From IMG/VR virus record IMGVR_UViG_3300042554_000344, positions 1 through 37,689 of that record: 37,689 nucleotides of DNA; one strand, written 5' to 3'. Below the pieces are notes generated by a model. It saw only the letters and a list, made by a program, of their open reading frames with translations, was not told the DNA's origin and searched no databases. Positions within the stretch are counted from its first letter, which is position 1. Every line of letters starts with the position of its first letter. Positions 16,196 to 21,095 of the stretch are shown here, one piece after another. The stretch is from a virus. A program made the position numbers and the translations under genes.

Positions 16196-16340
16196 GGGGT
16201 GGTTGCAACACCCCTTGTCGCCCTGCCAGTTCCGTCAGGGCAAAAAAAGACCAGCACAAGGGGCTGGTCGTAAGAACAGACCAAACCCAGGCTGGTCGAA
16301 TGGAGAAAGACTCCCTGATTGCGAAGGCAACTGCAATCAG
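16196..16340 (-). ncRNA. Six-hairpin leader of the late transcript
   Basis: Six perfect inverted repeats lie nearly end to end: GGGGTG/CACCCC (16196-16214), GCCCTG/CAGGGC (16220-16241), GACCAGC/GCTGGTC (16249-16269), GACCA/TGGTC (16279-16297), GGAG/CTCC (16302-16314) and CTGATTGC/GCAATCAG (16315-16340). The third, with the T7 run, is a minus-strand terminator. Its loop ACAAGGG plus one stem base (16256-16263) is perfectly complementary to CCCCTTGT at 16211-16218, allowing a pseudoknot or an alternative fold. The leader precedes the first late gene. A regulatory RNA role (antitermination or attenuation) is inferred. Confidence 0.45.
16242..16269 (-). terminator. Intrinsic terminator inside the late leader
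   Basis: On the minus strand, a 7-base-pair stem (GACCAGC/GCTGGTC, 7-base loop) is followed at once by seven T residues. This is a standard rho-independent terminator. It lies upstream of the whole late operon, so it must be bypassed for late expression, or it serves to shut that operation off early in infection. Confidence 0.65.
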
Positions 16341-16370
16341 AAGCAAGTCTACAGGAAAAACATAAATTGA

Positions 16371-16400
16371 AAATTTACGTCTTGGAAAAACGTAAAATTT
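16371..16400. promoter_or_regulatory. AT-rich inverted repeat, possible operator
   Basis: AAATTTACGT (16371-16380) and ACGTAAAATTT (16390-16400) form an imperfect palindrome with a 9-base centre. It lies just upstream of the late leader hairpins, next to weak minus-strand promoter-like elements (TTTTCA, 16 bases, TAGACT). It could be an operator or part of the late promoter. Confidence 0.35.
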
Positions 16401-16710
16401 TTATGGGGGGTGGAGAGTGGGGGGCACACAAAACCTAACATCAAAACCCATTCACCTGGGCGCATCTTGCTGATGTCTGATCGTCTGTCTGGCTTGCCTG
16501 TCCTTTTCCCGAAGCCTAGGCCTGCTCTCTGCTCAGGCCAGACCGGGATGGTTGACATAAGCACAGCCCGTGCCTACTGCCCCGATTCCCCAGTCCCTAG
16601 CACCATAGCCTTTTCCTATCGATGGGCGGAAGGTGATAGTCTATGCGTTTCTTGCATAGTTTTGTGACTGGCCCTTTAGGTTACTATGTTAATGACTACT
16701 CACCTAATCA

Positions 16711-16746
16711 TAGTCTATAGTCATTGGACTATTCTAGTCTATAGTC
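16711..16746. repeat. Direct repeats of TAGTCTATAGTC, possible operators
   Basis: The 12-mer TAGTCTATAGTC occurs at 16711-16722 and 16735-16746, start to start 24 bases apart, with an inverted GACTAT at 16727-16732 between. A further ATAGTC is at 16636-16641. Clustered half-sites 50-100 bases upstream of the early promoter look like binding sites for a regulator. Confidence 0.5.
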
Positions 16747-16799
16747 TATCGCAATGACTGTACCTAAACACACTAGGGAATGTACCTAGAAAATAGTTG

Positions 16800-16826
16800 T
16801 TGACATACAGTGAAACCGTGTAGAAT
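16800..16826 (+). promoter_or_regulatory. Sigma70-like early promoter
   Basis: A perfect -35 element TTGACA (16800-16805) is followed after a 15-base spacer by TAGAAT (16821-16826, five of six matches to consensus), preceded by TG. The spacer is short by two bases. The first early gene starts 48 bases downstream, so this is the best candidate for the main early promoter. Confidence 0.55.
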
Positions 16827-16873
16827 AGAGTCACTGCAACAGAGCAGTATTCCTAACTTAAGCGGAGGTTTCC

Positions 16874-17077
16874 ATGCAAAACATCACCACTATCAACGCC
16901 AAGTCTTTTGATCGTCTCATCAAGCCTATGGATTACGTCACCAATGGTTCAGACGTAGGCCGCTACTTTGGCACAACCAAGCGTGGCGTGCATGTAGTGG
17001 CTTGGGGTGACAAGCGTGACGATTACGATACGGCCGTCAAACTGGTGGACTACTTGCAGCGTCACTCTGACATCTGA
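16874..17077 (+). CDS. First early protein, hypothetical
   Basis: A 67-residue, soluble, mixed-charge protein (MQNITTINAKSFDRLIKPMD at the start; GRYFGTTKRGVHVVAWGDKR in the middle). It has a strong GCGGAGG ribosome-binding site seven bases before the ATG, in the GGAGGTTTCC context that recurs before several early genes. It is the first gene after the early promoter, a position often used for host-takeover proteins, but no family is recognised. Confidence 0.75.
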   Translation: MQNITTINAKSFDRLIKPMDYVTNGSDVGRYFGTTKRGVHVVAWGDKRDDYDTAVKLVDYLQRHSDI

Positions 17078-17085
17078 CAGTCTAG

Positions 17086-17126
17086 CTCTAAGCCTGTCAC
17101 AGGGCTTAGGGATGCACTGTTGCATC
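17086..17126 (+). other. Tandem hairpin pair in early gap 1
   Basis: CTAAGCC/GGCTTAG (17088-17109) is followed one base later by GATGCA/TGCATC (17111-17126, 4-base loop). Neither has a T tract, so they are not ordinary terminators. Confidence 0.55.
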
Positions 17127-17147
17127 ATTCAACTATAGGTGGTTACC

Positions 17148-17324
17148 ATGACACTAGTAGCAAAACAAGGCAATCGGGAAATTTGGGCACAGTTCGATCA
17201 GACTGCTCAAGTCTACGAATTGTTTTTTGACAATCAGGGTGAGACATTCACGGGATGGAATGTGGATTCCTTGAAGGATGCTAGAGCAGCTGCTAAGCAT
17301 ATCTTTGCTGAGATGCTAGCCTGA
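17148..17324 (+). CDS. Small early hypothetical protein
   Basis: A 58-residue protein (MTLVAKQGNREIWAQFDQTA at the start) ending in a short helix (DARAAAKHIFAEMLA). The pattern of an antiparallel beta region, a GETFTGW turn and a C-terminal helix occurs in many small early phage proteins of unknown role. I chose the ATG at 17148, with GGTGG seven bases upstream, over an in-frame GTG at 17139. Confidence 0.7.
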   Translation: MTLVAKQGNREIWAQFDQTAQVYELFFDNQGETFTGWNVDSLKDARAAAKHIFAEMLA

Positions 17325-17336
17325 CAATCCAGCCTG

Positions 17337-17377
17337 TGCCAGTGTGACAGACTGGCATGGGGTGAGGTTGTCTCACT
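17337..17377 (+). other. Tandem hairpin pair in early gap 2
   Basis: TGCCAGT/ACTGGCA (17337-17357, 7-base loop) is followed four bases later by GTGAG/CTCAC (17362-17376, 5-base loop), extended by a G-T pair at 17361/17377. It has the same arrangement as the gap between the two previous genes and no T tract. Confidence 0.55.
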
Positions 17378-17396
17378 ATTAGCGGAGGTTTCCAAC

Positions 17397-18077
17397 ATGA
17401 AAGTTATCCCTATCTCTAAGGCTGTTGCTAAGTCAGTGTGCGGTAGTCTGACTCAGACTAGCAAGATGCCATGTAAGAGCATGTCATTACCTACTGAAGC
17501 TTGCCAGACCGGCTATCGCATGGCACAGATTCCCGGTTCTATCTGTAGCAGCTGCTATGCAGACAAGGGCTTTTATGCCATGTACGCAAACACAATCAAG
17601 CCCAGTCAGTTTGCCCGTCTGGATAGCGTCTGGCTTGCGATGGAAAGCTCAGAACATGCTCAATCATGGGTGACTGGCATGGTTTCGCTTATCGGGTCTG
17701 ACTCTTATTTTCGTTGGCACGATAGCGGAGACTTGCAGGGTATCCATCATCTGACCCTCATTGTGTTAGTCGCTAGGGCCACGCCTAATTGCAAGCACTG
17801 GCTTCCGACTAGAGAGTATGCAATGGTTAAAGAATGGATAAGGGTTTTTGGTTCATTGCCTGAAAATCTGACAATCCGTCTGTCTGCCATGTATCCAGAT
17901 CAACCTGTAAAGATACCCGCAAGCCTACAAGGTATTGCTGGAATCACAGCAAGCAATGTGCATAGCAAGGGTCAGCCTGTACATGGTCAGGCTTGCCATG
18001 CACCTAGCCAGAATGGGGAATGCAGGGATTGTCGGGTTTGCTGGTCTGACACTGTTGTTTCTTATGCTTTGCACTGA
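17397..18077 (+). CDS. Gp88-like cysteine-rich phage protein
   Basis: A 226-residue protein. It has a Cys motif around residues 36-57 (C-x13-C-x2-CYADKG), then YFRWHDSGD (about 103-111) and a C-terminal cluster CRDCRVC. This layout (SLPTEAC, C-x2-CYA-KG, R-H-SGD) matches the family named after gene product 88 of mycobacteriophages, whose biochemical role is not established. The closely spaced cysteines suggest bound metal or an Fe-S cluster. It is the largest of the first early genes and has the GCGGAGGTTTCC ribosome-binding context. Confidence 0.7.
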   Translation: MKVIPISKAVAKSVCGSLTQTSKMPCKSMSLPTEACQTGYRMAQIPGSICSSCYADKGFYAMYANTIKPSQFARLDSVWLAMESSEHAQSWVTGMVSLIGSDSYFRWHDSGDLQGIHHLTLIVLVARATPNCKHWLPTREYAMVKEWIRVFGSLPENLTIRLSAMYPDQPVKIPASLQGIAGITASNVHSKGQPVHGQACHAPSQNGECRDCRVCWSDTVVSYALH

Positions 18078-18091
18078 CTGACAATGCCAGT

Positions 18092-18131
18092 ACATGGCCC
18101 TAAATCGGGGCTATGTGCGGGAATTGTCCCG
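18092..18131 (+). other. Tandem hairpin pair in early gap 3
   Basis: CATGGCCC/GGGCTATG (18093-18115, one G-T pair, extended by A-T at 18092/18116) is followed one base later by CGGGA/TCCCG (18118-18131, 4-base loop). It is the third consecutive early gap with two adjacent hairpins and no T tract. Confidence 0.55.
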
Positions 18132-18153
18132 AACACAATGAAGGGTTGTTACC

Positions 18154-18270
18154 ATGTCTGACGCTGAAATTATCGAGCTTTTCGACACTACCAATATCAC
18201 CCTAGCGGAACTGTCTGCTAGGTCTGGCAGGTCTATCAAAGCCCTCAAGGCTTTGCTCATGGGGAGCTGA
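18154..18270 (+). CDS. 38-residue HTH-like small protein
   Basis: A short protein beginning MSDAEIIELFDTTNITLAE and continuing LSARSGRSIKALKALLMGS. Helix, turn (TNITLAELSARSGRS) and helix give a minimal helix-turn-helix pattern seen in many tiny early phage proteins. AGGG lies upstream of the ATG. A DNA-binding role is plausible but inferred from pattern only. Confidence 0.6.
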   Translation: MSDAEIIELFDTTNITLAELSARSGRSIKALKALLMGS

Positions 18271-18273
18271 GCC

Positions 18274-18378
18274 ATGAAAACAATGCAAGCACGTTTTCCG
18301 GGCCGGTGCATCCGTACAGGGGCCGCTATCAAGCCAGGGGATAGCATCCTATGGCATGGCAGGGTAGAGCAGAGCTAG
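18274..18378 (+). CDS. 34-residue protein, possibly the 5' half of a split gene
   Basis: It encodes MKTMQARFPGRCIRTGAAIK and then PGDSILWHGRVEQS. The FPGRC-xTG-xIKPGDSILWHGR pattern is a typical start of larger zinc-ribbon-like phage proteins. The next reading frame (18351) begins inside it in the -1 frame, again with a W-x-GR motif. The two may be one protein split by a frameshift or joined by slippage. On its own it is short but follows the previous stop by three bases. Confidence 0.45.
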   Translation: MKTMQARFPGRCIRTGAAIKPGDSILWHGRVEQS

Positions 18379-18572
18379 CGTCTGACGATAGCGTAGACCC
18401 TGAGCTAGCGCAGTCTGACGCAGCTGCTGCTGCGTATGCCGGTCAATACCTAGCTCGCGCCATGTCTAGAGGGGTTTCCGATATCTGGCACACAGCAGAC
18501 GGCAAAGAGTATTACCGCAACAAAAGAGGACTGTGTGAGGACGCCCCTTGCTGCGGCTGTTGTAACGCCTGA
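18351..18572 (+). CDS. Small protein with C-terminal CEDAPCCGCC motif
   Basis: A 73-residue protein. A helical, Ala-rich middle (QSDAAAAAYAGQYLARAMSR) is followed by WHTADGKEYYRNKRGLCED and APCCGCCNA. A final GRCEDAPCCGCC-type motif occurs in a set of small phage proteins of unknown function, probably metal-binding. The ATG at 18351 lies inside the preceding reading frame with AGGGG ten bases upstream. Its N-terminal part could alternatively be reached by a -1 shift from the preceding frame. Confidence 0.6.
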   Translation: MAWQGRAELASDDSVDPELAQSDAAAAAYAGQYLARAMSRGVSDIWHTADGKEYYRNKRGLCEDAPCCGCCNA

Positions 18573-18649
18573 CCCTACCCAACCCCTTGCCTGGGGGTTA
18601 AAAGCGCCCCTAGGCCCGTTTAAACCCGTTTTAGAAGGATATTTCCACC
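18573..18649 (+). other. Early gap 4 with one hairpin
   Basis: AACCCC/GGGGTT (18581-18599, 7-base loop) is followed by TAAAAGCGCCCC and the palindromes CCTAGG and GTTTAAAC. Only one clear hairpin is present here, unlike the three preceding gaps. AGAAGG then serves the next start codon. Confidence 0.4.
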
Positions 18650-18826
18650 ATGAAAACGTATCAAGTAGAGTTCAAGCGCATTTCCTACGTCACTATGACC
18701 ATAGAGGCAGACAACGAAGAACAAGCCGAAAACATGGCCTGGGATGAGGCATCCAGTCTTGGAGACTTCTGGTCGGGTGCAGAATGGTTTATTGAGTCAG
18801 TACAACAAGAAAAGGTTACAGCATGA
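18650..18826 (+). CDS. Small early hypothetical protein
   Basis: A 58-residue protein beginning MKTYQVEFKRISYVTMTIEA, then DNEEQAENMAWDEASSLGDF and a Trp-containing end. The beta-strand, EA-DNEEQAENMA helix and W-strand pattern is that of the many small phage proteins annotated DUF-type with a ferredoxin-like look. Its stop overlaps the next start as ATGA. The function is unknown. Confidence 0.65.
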   Translation: MKTYQVEFKRISYVTMTIEADNEEQAENMAWDEASSLGDFWSGAEWFIESVQQEKVTA

Positions 18827-19017
18827 AACACGAACCCAGGATGGACACGTACAAACGCTTTCCCAGAACACTGTCAGAGGCTTTCCCTGACTACTACAGG
18901 GAACAGTTCAACCCCCTATATCAGCCCCCGCATGACAGGACAGACCCTGACGTGTGGGTCATGCTGGCCTGTGCTTTTGCTGCTGGCTTTTTAACCGGAC
19001 TGATTGTGTGGGCTTGA
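18823..19017 (+). CDS. Small membrane protein
   Basis: A 64-residue protein with a polar N-terminal part (EPRMDTYKRFPRTLSEAFPD) and a single C-terminal transmembrane helix (VMLACAFAAGFLTGLIVW, about 46-63). It is translationally coupled to the previous gene and is the last gene before the terminator at 19078. A tail-anchored small early protein could act on the host envelope or block superinfection; this is speculative. Confidence 0.65.
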   Translation: MKHEPRMDTYKRFPRTLSEAFPDYYREQFNPLYQPPHDRTDPDVWVMLACAFAAGFLTGLIVWA

Positions 19018-19077
19018 CAAGCCCCAGAGTCCCCTGATACATTGCAACCCGTTGCTGTGGTGAGCGACAAGATGAAG

Positions 19078-19146
19078 GCCGTTATCTCATGCTTCTGGCC
19101 CCTTTCGGGGGGTTCACCACCGGGGGCAGTAGATAGCGGCTTTTTT
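19078..19146 (+). terminator. Long-loop intrinsic terminator ending the first early operon
   Basis: GCCGTTATCT (19078-19087) pairs with AGATAGCGGC (19131-19140) over 10 positions with one G-T pair, followed by TTTTTT. The 43-base loop contains its own hairpin CCCC-TTTC-GGGG (19099-19110) and TCACCAC (19114-19120). The latter is perfectly complementary to GTGGTGA at 19057-19063 just upstream of the stem. The second pairing may tune termination. Confidence 0.7.
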
Positions 19147-19154
19147 GTTTCCCA

Positions 19155-19500
19155 TTCGGCAACCGTACTCCGCACGATAGCAAGCACCCATGTCTGTGGT
19201 GGCGCGGAAGAAAAGCGGATCAGCTCGACCCAAGGGGAACGGCTGCGCGAGGGTTCTGCCCCAAGCGATAAACGACCAGTAGGCTGACATAGGACTGTGA
19301 CCGCTACAGATTAGCGGGGTCGATAAATAAAGCAGCAGAACACATTAAGGGTAGAACCCCAATGTGGACAACCTGTGAGTAAGGTTGACAGTAGAGATGA
19401 GGCCCAATCCTATCATCATCCCTATTGTGGCCCTTGTATTGTCAAATTAGAAAAGTTATCAGGGAAAGATAACTCGCTTAACTTTCACATAAAGGATGTT
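19155..19500 (+). ncRNA. Gene-free stretch with serial stem-loops, candidate structured RNA
   Basis: About 350 bases without a supportable gene but with several stems: CACC/GGTG (19186-19202 area), GGGGAAC/GTTCTGCCCC (19234-19262), GAC-CGCTA/TAGCG-GTC (19299-19321), CACATT-GGGT/ACCC-AATGTG (19351-19376), CAACC/GGTTG (about 19380-19387) and AGTTATC/GATAACT (19455-19475). No tRNA, RNase P, tmRNA or intron signature is recognised. The plus strand is assumed because both neighbouring genes are on it. It could be a structured RNA, a leader of the second early operon, or replication-origin DNA. Confidence 0.35.
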
Positions 19501-19503
19501 TCC

Positions 19504-19614
19504 ATGACTTGGCCTTTTCCCCCGTTTCCCAACCCCCTAGACCGTCCTGGGCAAGCCCCAGGCCCGGACAAGTTCAACCCCAGCAAGGACAAATATGAGC
19601 CAGCCCCCTATTGA
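19504..19614 (+). CDS. 36-residue proline-rich early peptide
   Basis: It encodes MTWPFPPFPNPLDRPGQAPG and then PDKFNPSKDKYEPAPY. AAAGGATGTTTCC upstream matches the recurrent early ribosome-binding context, which is why I prefer this ATG to a far-upstream GTG that would run through the stem-loop region. It has nine prolines in 36 residues, so it is probably extended. No family is recognised. Confidence 0.5.
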   Translation: MTWPFPPFPNPLDRPGQAPGPDKFNPSKDKYEPAPY

Positions 19615-19804
19615 CAAAGGAGTTCCCATCCCTAACCGCTTTCCTTTTGAACAAATGGAAGTAGGGGATAGCTTCGCAGTCCCAGACGGACTGAACAGGA
19701 CTACCGTATCTGTGGCTGCTAAGCGGTACGGTAAGAAGAACGATAGAGAGTTCATCACAAGGACTATGCCCGACAAGACTGTCAGGTGCTGGAGGACAAA
19801 GTGA
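19595..19804 (+). CDS. Early paralogue of the first late protein
   Basis: A 69-residue protein with the core FPFEQMEVGDSFAVPDG (residues about 17-33) and end KTVRCWRTK. It shares MEVGDSF-VP and the terminal VR-WR with the protein at 15931-16155 on the other strand. The family is DUF7303-like as I recall it, and of unknown function. The start overlaps the preceding gene by 20 bases. Its stop overlaps the next GTG start. Confidence 0.7.
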   Translation: MSQPPIDKGVPIPNRFPFEQMEVGDSFAVPDGLNRTTVSVAAKRYGKKNDREFITRTMPDKTVRCWRTK

Positions 19805-20211
19805 GCATCACCGCCATGAAGCAGGCGCTGGAGGCGCTGACGCGCATTTGGGAGGACGGGCTTGAGAACTTCCCAGAATCTGGACATGACGCAGCCATCA
19901 CCGCACTCCGCACCGCCATCGCAGAGGCTGAGAAGCAGGAGCCGGTGGCGTGGATGGATGCGAGCGAAACGGCGCTTTCTTGGGAAAACTATCTTGACTG
20001 CATGAAGCCCCTCTACACCACCCCACCCGCAGCACAGCCAGAGCAGGAGCCTGTATGGGACGCCTCTGCCCCGATTGTGATGACACCGCATCCTGCGTTT
20101 GCAAAGCGCCAGTGGGTTGGGCTGACGGATGAAGAGATTGACGAATGGACGCCAGAGATTCATAGCGTGATTCAAGCTATCGAAGCCAAACTCAAGGAGA
20201 AGAACACATGA
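19801..20211 (+). CDS. Hypothetical protein of GC-rich origin
   Basis: A 136-residue protein. A helical start (MKQALEALTRIWEDGLENFP after a short lead) is followed by AAITALRTAIAEAEKQEP, then a Pro-rich middle with PLYTTPPAAQPEQEPVWD and an end QWVGLTDEEIDEW. This modular text (YTTPP, QEPVAW, RQWVGLTDEEI) is common in phages and prophages of Burkholderiales. I chose the GTG at 19801 because GGAGG lies five bases upstream and the codon overlaps the previous stop (GTGA). The gene is visibly richer in G+C than its neighbours, suggesting recent acquisition. Confidence 0.7.
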   Translation: MSITAMKQALEALTRIWEDGLENFPESGHDAAITALRTAIAEAEKQEPVAWMDASETALSWENYLDCMKPLYTTPPAAQPEQEPVWDASAPIVMTPHPAFAKRQWVGLTDEEIDEWTPEIHSVIQAIEAKLKEKNT

Positions 20212-20357
20212 CTGTCTCGTGGTATGACGTAGCACTGTGCTTAGCTGGCTTGTGCCTAGCTGTGTGGATAGCTATAAAAATAGATGACTTCGTTGCCTGC
20301 GAGGACTGTGACTCTGACTGCAATCAAGGACGTAACTGCAAGAAGGACAGACTATGA
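20208..20357 (+). CDS. Small membrane protein with cysteine-rich tail
   Basis: A 49-residue protein: an N-terminal transmembrane helix (VALCLAGLCLAVWIAIKI, about 8-25) followed by a tail with CEDCDSDC and NC. AAGGAGA precedes the ATG, and both ends overlap neighbouring genes by four bases (ATGA). The cysteines may bind metal or form disulphides. The function is unknown. Confidence 0.6.
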   Translation: MTVSWYDVALCLAGLCLAVWIAIKIDDFVACEDCDSDCNQGRNCKKDRL

Positions 20358-20569
20358 AAGACTACCTAGATGAACGACTGCAAGAACTCAGAAAACGATA
20401 CAAGAACAGTGGAGAGATACGCTGGCTACACCGCTACAACGAAGCTATGCATATCCGTGAGAGGTTTGTCCTACGACAGATCGACAGCGAACAAGATGCT
20501 GGACAACGTGAAAGACGGACAGTCCTTGCCCCCGAACATCCTGACACTAGCTCTGCAAGCCACGGGTGA
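20354..20569 (+). CDS. Small basic early protein
   Basis: A 71-residue protein whose first half (MKDYLDERLQELRKRYKNSG and IRWLHRYNEAMHIRERFVLR) is helical and highly charged, while the second half looks less ordered. AAGGA precedes the ATG. From about 20457 another frame also looks coding (next entry), so the C-terminal part here may be an overlap by-product. No family is recognised. Confidence 0.5.
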   Translation: MKDYLDERLQELRKRYKNSGEIRWLHRYNEAMHIRERFVLRQIDSEQDAGQRERRTVLAPEHPDTSSASHG

Positions 20570-20579
20570 CCTGCCATGA
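20457..20579 (+). CDS. Overlapping small ORF with conserved-looking C-terminus
   Basis: In a frame different from the gene at 20354, the text TANKMLDNVKDGQSLPPNIL and TLALQATGDLP resembles the body of small early phage proteins (ILD-V-DG--VP-----AL--TGDL). Its stop TGA overlaps the next ATG exactly as neighbouring pairs do. No good start or ribosome-binding site is seen; the GTG at 20457 is a guess. It could be a separate gene, or the true end of the preceding gene after a frame change. Confidence 0.35.
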   Translation: MRGLSYDRSTANKMLDNVKDGQSLPPNILTLALQATGDLP

Positions 20580-20791
20580 CGGACATACTCAAAGATGAAA
20601 TCATCGCCCTGACAGTAGAAGCTGTAGAGAAGGCTTACCACATGGGCCTGATAGCTGGAGCTAGGGCCGAGCGCGAGGCGTGTGCAAAGGTGGCTGACCT
20701 TGTGGCCCGTGAGATAGACGACACGAACGGCATCGCAACCTACATAGCCGCTGCCATCCGAGCAAGAACGAAAGGAGAAATAAACACTTGA
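20576..20791 (+). CDS. Small early helical protein
   Basis: A 71-residue protein. LKDEIIALTVEAVEKAYHMG is followed by AGARAEREACAKVADLVARE and IAAAIRAR. This GARAEREACAKVA pattern is very common in small helical phage proteins of unknown function. It lies in a chain of overlapping early genes, and its stop codon lies within the -35 element of the next candidate promoter. Confidence 0.65.
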   Translation: MTDILKDEIIALTVEAVEKAYHMGLIAGARAEREACAKVADLVAREIDDTNGIATYIAAAIRARTKGEINT

Positions 20792-20816
20792 CAAGCCACT
20801 TCTAATCATCTAATCT
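20788..20816 (+). promoter_or_regulatory. Candidate promoter for the recombination operon
   Basis: TTGACA (20788-20793), a 17-base spacer, then TAATCT (20811-20816). The -35 element is perfect and the -10 weak. The downstream 5' leader is pyrimidine-rich and lacks hairpins, unlike other gaps, and is followed by TGGAGGTTTCC and the gene at 20850. Confidence 0.4.
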
Positions 20817-20849
20817 TCTCATCTCATCCTAACTCAACTGGAGGTTTCC

Positions 20850-21095
20850 ATGAAATTCTGTGTTAACTGTGCCAACTTTGTCCTGCAAGACAAGCTAGAA
20901 CATCGCCCTGACCTAGGGCTGTGCAGCCGTGTAGACGGCAAACGTGACCCTGTAACCGGAGCCTGGGAGGACGGGCGACAGTTCCAGTGGGCAAAGGTCG
21001 TACGCTCGTCCTACGCGACTCCTGGCGAATCATTCTGTGGCTCTGAAGGCAAGTACTGGGTAGCTAAGGAGGAGGACGGCCATGTCGGATTTTGA
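20850..21095 (+). CDS. Cysteine-containing early hypothetical protein
   Basis: An 81-residue protein with KFCVNCANFV at the start, LGLCSR in the middle and FCGSEGKYWVAKEE near the end. The four cysteines (CxxC, C, C) suggest a small zinc-binding fold. It is the first gene after the candidate promoter, with GGAGGTTTCC upstream. It overlaps the exonuclease gene by 14 bases, so it is co-translated with the recombination genes. The function is unknown. Confidence 0.65.
   Translation: MKFCVNCANFVLQDKLEHRPDLGLCSRVDGKRDPVTGAWEDGRQFQWAKVVRSSYATPGESFCGSEGKYWVAKEEDGHVGF

Larger units (their letters stand above)
16156..16873. other. Divergent control region between late and early units
   Basis: 718 bases without a supportable gene. 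From left to right it holds a six-hairpin late leader with an intrinsic terminator (16196-16340), an AT-rich inverted repeat (16371-16400), a stretch with no clear structure (16401-16630), ATAGTC-type repeats (16636-16746), and a sigma70-like early promoter (16800-16826). Reading frames here are short, lack ribosome-binding sites and cross the hairpins. Confidence 0.75.

Noticed and set aside
16152-16346. Minus-strand reading frame of 64 codons ahead of the late operon
   Set aside because: It crosses all six leader hairpins and the terminator, has no ribosome-binding site and has unusual composition.
16551-16580. TTGACA at 16552-16557 as a second early promoter
   Set aside because: No acceptable -10 element at 15-19 bases downstream.
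16349-16667. Short reading frames on both strands in the control region
   Set aside because: No ribosome-binding sites, no recognisable family, and they overlap each other in opposite directions.
19375-19503. GTG-started extension of the 36-residue proline-rich peptide
   Set aside because: It would run through stem-loops, and the ATG at 19504 carries the recurrent AAAGGATGTTTCC context.
19018-19503. tRNA, RNase P, tmRNA, group I or II intron in the gene-free stretch
   Set aside because: No T-loop, cloverleaf, conserved RNase P or intron core sequences could be found by eye.
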